Shown in pieces: positions 43,228 to 46,554 of a DNA stretch of 46,554 nt; position 1 is the first letter of the stretch, and each line of letters opens with the position of its first letter. The stretch is from an uncultured Caryophanales bacterium. GTDB taxonomy: Bacteria; Bacillota_I; Bacilli_A; Izemoplasmatales; Hujiaoplasmataceae. The translations under genes were made by a program, and so were the position numbers. The notes below the pieces were generated by a model. That model worked only from the letters and a program-made list of their open reading frames with translations. It was not told the DNA's origin and did not search any database. Location: contig CALGNF010000140.1 in NCBI GenBank assembly GCA_937958685.1, forward strand, positions 1 to 46,554, in the 5' to 3' direction.

Positions 43228-45855
43228 TCAGGTATCGCTTGGCTCATACCCGGTGAAGACCTGGGAAAAATAGATTTCCCGAAGTCTGGCCAGGGCTTCC
43301 TGCATCATCGTGGTGGAAAGTTCGGTGTAGGGACTGTCGCTGTCGACGATGGCGCCGGATTGCATGATCTCGGCGATGATGGCGTTTAAGGTGCCGACGA
43401 CATAAATGCCGTCATAGACGTCGCCAAAGAAAGTCTGGATGGCGGTCTTCACGGTTGCCGGGATTTTGGGCAGCGTCACTTCCATCTCCGCAAGGAAGTC
43501 GGCGTCCGTACCGAAGATCATTTCCAGGAAACGGTATTCCGCGTGGATCTTCAGTTGCGCCAGGGAAAGCGTGGTTTCTGAGTTTTCGGTTCCGGGCGTG
43601 AAGTTGGGTTGTCCGGTTCCGTCATAGGTCATCGTGAAGGCGGCTGTGGGTATCGTGAAAGCGGTGCCTTTGGTGACTTGCATCAGGTGCGTGCCGTAGC
43701 CGGTTGCAACGAAGGTCTCATAGAGGAACTTCGTCTTGGCGATGTTGGCCGGCAGATTGTATTCCTTGTAGGCGGCGATCATCCCGTCGACGAAGGCGGT
43801 CGCGTAGACATCCTTGGAGTTGGCGTAGGTGAGCGAGCCGCTTGCGGAAAGGTTTTCGGTGATCATGAAGAAACCGAAGTCCTTGAATCGACCCCAGGTG
43901 GCGTCGGTGCGCTTGGCCCGGTTATAGGCGGCAACAAGCGTCGCGAAAGTGTTGGCCGTCGACTCGTTCATGTAGGCGATGATCGCCGCTTGGAAATCCT
44001 CAAGCAATCCAGCATATGCTTCGGCGTCCGCTTGGGAGGCGACGAATGTCGGATAGTCGTCGGGCGTTCCGTCCTCGTTGCGGTCGACGAAGAGCAACAA
44101 GTGGTTGACGTTCAGGCTGAAATACTTGTCGTAAGCCTCCTCGACCTTGGCAAAGAGATATTCCTCGAGCAATTTCCACGAATCGGCTTGGACAAAGTCA
44201 AAGATCGCATACGGCTGGAGGGCGGATTTCGCATAGTAGAGCTCAAGCATCTCCGCTTCGGAAGTGGCGCCGTAAGCCATATAGATGTATTCCTCGAAAG
44301 AGTAATAGTTGACATAACTGGACTGCATGTAGGCGGCCTTGAGGTCGGCGAGCGCCTCGCGGTGCAGCTCCATGGCCGGGGAGGCGTTCGCCTCCAGGTC
44401 ATATTCGCAGATGGCCTCGCCTCTGCAGTACATCCCGGCGTAATAGTTGTGGATCAGATAAGGCATCTGCGCCGCGTAAAGCAGGTTCAACGGTGCGCTC
44501 CGCGTCATGGCATATGTGAAGAACTCATCGGCGGTGATGATCGTCTCGCCGATTCTAGCCAGGTTCGTCTCATGACCGACTTCGTCGGGCTCATAGGTGT
44601 AGTCCATGAGCAGATAGTCGATGCCCAGATAATAGTCGTAAATATGGAAATTCTGTTCCTTGCGCAGTTCCATGAGTCTGTTGTTGACGAATTGGGATGT
44701 CTTCAGATTGGTCGCGATGAGCTCGGCCTCGATCTGGGCGTAGACATCGGCGCCGATCAAGGTTTCCAGATCGCTCCTTGTGCCCGCAAAACCGCTCAAA
44801 TCGACCTTGTCGGCGCGTTTGAGATTTAGGAACATGTAATAGGAGGTGTCGTTGGCGGAATAGTGCTTGACGGGGTTGTTCGTGTAGTAGGCAGTGGTTG
44901 TCGCGCTTTCTAAGAAGTCGGCGTAAGTCGCAAAGGTGGTGAACATCAGCGTCGTCAGGGTCGTGCTGGCCAGCGATTGCACGGCATGCTCGATCACGAG
45001 ATCGGGATTCGCGAGCAGGTCCTCATAACTGGCATCAGCCGCAAGCGGGGTGCGATAGCCGCCGTAGACGGCGTTGTACATCTCGATGAAGGCTTCGATG
45101 AGTTCCTCGCCCTCAAGCAACACCGTATTCGTGTCGTTGAAACCGCTCGAGGGGATTTCGCTGATCGGCCGATCGCCGATATAGCGGTAGAGTTTCCCGC
45201 CGCTTCTGCCGACGAGATTGAGTGAGCGCATGACTTCCTTGGCGTCGGTTTCGCTTGTGAATCTGATCTTGATCGCTTTCATCGTCTTGTCGTAATTTGA
45301 CGTATAATGGGAAGCGACCTTGCTTGGTCCCACAAACCATGATTTGCTGGCATTGGCTTCGGCGAGCATCGCCTGCTTGGCGTATCTGTCCTTGGCGACC
45401 AAGAGCCGCAGGTAAGGTTCGTCATCATCGGCGTAACCGGCCAAAAACAGCGAATCCTGGTATTTGGCTTCCCTTTCCGCCCTGTCCTCGGCGGTCAGGC
45501 TTTCGATCAGGTCCGCATCGCTTAGGCCATAGGTCATCAGGTTGCGCTTGTCGACGATCTCCGGGGTGGTGACCGCCGCCAGATGCTCGGTGAGCAGAAG
45601 CGCATCAACCATCATCATGAGCTGGTTGATGCCGTCATTGATCTTGAAGTCGCGGTAGAGATCGCCATAGGTTATCGATAAACCGCCGCCGCTAAAGAAA
45701 ACGGTGTCGGGATGGGAGATTTGGGGGATGATCGCCTCGGTCTCGACGATGATGTCCTCAGTCGTCGTGGTTTGCTCTTTGCAGCCGAAGAGGACGCCGG
45801 CGAGGAGGAAGAGCGAAAGCGCGATCAGGATCGGTTTGCTACGAAAGATCTTCAT
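43228..45855 (-). CDS. Large lipoprotein with SurA/PrsA-like parvulin features
   Basis: 875 aa. The lipobox LFGC gives Cys25, then KEQTTTT. Residues ~60-160 resemble a SurA N-terminal chaperone domain (YGDLYRDFKINDGINQLMM). A second such segment starts near 430 (ETIITADEFFTYAM). Residues ~580-730 follow the parvulin prolyl-isomerase pattern (LNVNHLLLFV, FKDFGFFMITENLSASGSL, GTHLMQVTKG). A DRNEDGTPDD loop (591-600) looks like a calcium-binding DxNxDG turn inserted in that domain. It is much longer than PrsA (~290 aa). A role in folding exported proteins is likely but not proven. Confidence 0.72.
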   Translation of the reverse strand: MKIFRSKPILIALSLFLLAGVLFGCKEQTTTTEDIIVETEAIIPQISHPDTVFFSGGGLSITYGDLYRDFKINDGINQLMMMVDALLLTEHLAAVTTPEIVDKRNLMTYGLSDADLIESLTAEDRAEREAKYQDSLFLAGYADDDEPYLRLLVAKDRYAKQAMLAEANASKSWFVGPSKVASHYTSNYDKTMKAIKIRFTSETDAKEVMRSLNLVGRSGGKLYRYIGDRPISEIPSSGFNDTNTVLLEGEELIEAFIEMYNAVYGGYRTPLAADASYEDLLANPDLVIEHAVQSLASTTLTTLMFTTFATYADFLESATTTAYYTNNPVKHYSANDTSYYMFLNLKRADKVDLSGFAGTRSDLETLIGADVYAQIEAELIATNLKTSQFVNNRLMELRKEQNFHIYDYYLGIDYLLMDYTYEPDEVGHETNLARIGETIITADEFFTYAMTRSAPLNLLYAAQMPYLIHNYYAGMYCRGEAICEYDLEANASPAMELHREALADLKAAYMQSSYVNYYSFEEYIYMAYGATSEAEMLELYYAKSALQPYAIFDFVQADSWKLLEEYLFAKVEEAYDKYFSLNVNHLLLFVDRNEDGTPDDYPTFVASQADAEAYAGLLEDFQAAIIAYMNESTANTFATLVAAYNRAKRTDATWGRFKDFGFFMITENLSASGSLTYANSKDVYATAFVDGMIAAYKEYNLPANIAKTKFLYETFVATGYGTHLMQVTKGTAFTIPTAAFTMTYDGTGQPNFTPGTENSETTLSLAQLKIHAEYRFLEMIFGTDADFLAEMEVTLPKIPATVKTAIQTFFGDVYDGIYVVGTLNAIIAEIMQSGAIVDSDSPYTELSTTMMQEALARLREIYFSQVFTGYEPSDT

Positions 45856-46029
45856 GTAAGTTTACTCCTTTTTGTAAGTGCTAACTAATATTATATATCA
45901 AACCGTGGGGGAATTCACCACTTTTTTTCGGTGCTTCCAGAATATCAGTCATCTGTGAGTTTGTTGTGAACCCGACATCGGCAACTTTTGGGTTTTGCCC
46001 TTGCTGCCTGTTAAGGGATGCTGCTTTCC
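45856..46029 (-). promoter_or_regulatory. Upstream region of the foldase-like gene
   Basis: Gene-free. TATAAT (45895-45890 on the minus strand) lies 35 nt before the ATG, in TGATATATAAT, with no good -35. AAGGAG precedes the start. Upstream are GTGG...CCAC flanking a GAATTC (45905-45922 approximately) and GC-rich sequence without a clear role. Confidence 0.45.
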
Positions 46030-46062
46030 CTAAAAAGGAAAAGCATCCCTTAGCGGGGATGC
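46030..46062 (-). terminator. Terminator of the YwaF-like gene
   Basis: GCATCCC/GGGATGC (46062-46056, 46049-46043 on the minus strand) with a 6-nt loop, then TTTTCCTTTTT. A further GCATCCC at 46021-46015 could pair with the same arm as an alternative. Confidence 0.88.
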
Positions 46063-46082
46063 CTTAAACGTGGATGGGGTCT

Positions 46083-46504
46083 TTAGGCGCGGTTTGTCAT
46101 GCGCACCATAGCGTTCTTGACCGCCAATCGTTGGATCAGGATCGCGATCTCCAAAATGATCAGCGCGCAGAGCGTGAAACCGGTAAGGTAGATCAGCAAA
46201 AAAGCGTGATGGGGCACGAGCGGCTGGAACAAGGACAGGATCGGGATCCCGTTCTCATACAGGGGATTGATGAAGAACATGTTGAAGGTGCCGTCGGCGA
46301 TAAAGCGGTTGTGCACCTGGTTGAGCGCCATGGCGATCACCATCAGCGCCAAGAAAACCGGGGCAGCCTTGCCGATCGTCCGCGATTCCAGCCTGACCTG
46401 CGTGGCGAGCAGACCCACACCGATCACGGCCATGCTGCCGTGATGGACCATCGTCTGGATATTGATGCCGATCGTGCCGACGAACACCGTGCTCGGGTAA
46501 AACA
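46083..46504 (-). CDS. YwaF/TIGR02206-like membrane protein (N-terminus missing)
   Basis: About 139 C-terminal residues; the reading frame runs off into adapter at 46505 and the apparent TTG start is an artefact. There are four hydrophobic segments. The block NQVHNRFIADGTFNMFFINP, then a short polar loop and HHAFLLIYLTGFTLCALIIL, resembles the YwaF/TIGR02206 integral-membrane family, which has an NxxxGTNYMFL-type motif. No function is known for the Bacillus protein. The assignment is moderate. Confidence 0.55.
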
Positions 46505-46554
46505 AGATCGGAAGAGCGTCGTGTAGGGAAAGAGTGTAGATCTCGGGTGTCGCC
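46505..46554. other. Illumina P5-side adapter, reverse complement (not genomic)
   Basis: Begins AGATCGGAAGAGCGTCGTGT and continues through AGGGAAAGAGTGTAGATCTCGG, the reverse complement of the TruSeq universal adapter. The last bases (GTGTCGCC against TGGTCGCC) differ by two, as expected of low-quality read ends. Confidence 0.97.

Noticed and set aside
46074..46526. Plus-strand frame ending QDRKSVV
   Set aside because: Antisense to the YwaF-like gene and ends in adapter.

Overview
This is a contig from a GC-rich, low-complexity-gene-order Gram-positive bacterium, most likely an uncultured member of the Bacillota (Bacilli side) with affinities to the Izemoplasmatales/Acholeplasmatales-type lineages. 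The placement is inference. It rests on a Gram-positive SUF operon (sufC-D-S-U-B), RNase J, the rimP-nusA-ylxR-ylxQ-infB-rbfA order, a short IF-2 (627 aa), a ThiI without rhodanese domain, a YutG-type PgpA, a DarA c-di-AMP receptor, a ComK-family protein and several lipoproteins with Thr-rich linkers. TGA is a stop codon throughout and Trp is TGG, so the code is standard. Both contig ends are Illumina adapter: bases 1-45 and 46505-46554 are not genomic, so the first gene (metK) and the last (a YwaF-like membrane protein) are artificially cut.

Layout: 46-3250, a minus-strand operon pgpA -> membrane protein with a degenerate HD-GYP-like domain -> metK. 3271-6560, priA -> fmt (minus). 6560-6800, a structured divergent intergenic region, then rnjA (plus). 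8505-12780, uvrC -> DEDD exonuclease -> GPH-type sugar symporter (minus). 12845-17270, the rimP-nusA-rnpM-ylxQ-infB-rbfA operon with a strong promoter and a terminator-like hairpin in its short leader. 17292-18017, trmH. 18128-24234, a 1334-aa acidic lipoprotein made of a ~590-residue duplicated unit, and a beta-propeller lipoprotein. 24299-27815, thiI -> GNAT -> pepF, linked by ATGA overlaps. 27902-29178 (plus), free-Met-sulfoxide reductase and rpsD, the latter behind a ~175-nt structured leader. 29257-30924, an S41-protease lipoprotein. 31019-33823, pgk -> XRE/cupin regulator -> HPr-like -> tpiA. 33930-36630, a ComK-family protein, an MsmX/UgpC-type ATPase, a PucR-type HTH regulator and darA. 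36726-41511, sufC-D-S-U-B. 41617-43173, MgtC-family and CDF membrane proteins. 43228-45855, a large PrsA/SurA-like foldase lipoprotein. 46083-46504, the YwaF-like fragment.

Themes: translation and RNA processing (RimP, NusA, RnpM, YlxQ, IF-2, RbfA, S4, Fmt, ThiI, TrmH, RNase J), DNA repair and replication restart (UvrC, PriA), Fe-S assembly (SUF), lower glycolysis (Pgk, TpiA) with two embedded regulators, and a set of secreted lipoproteins that probably act in protein folding, protein turnover and unknown surface roles. Regulatory DNA is unusually readable: nearly every transcription unit has a sigma-A type promoter (often a TGATATAAT extended -10) and an intrinsic terminator, and stop codons often lie inside terminator stems or loops. 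I saw no tRNA, rRNA, CRISPR array, transposase or phage gene. No gap between genes exceeds about 250 bases.
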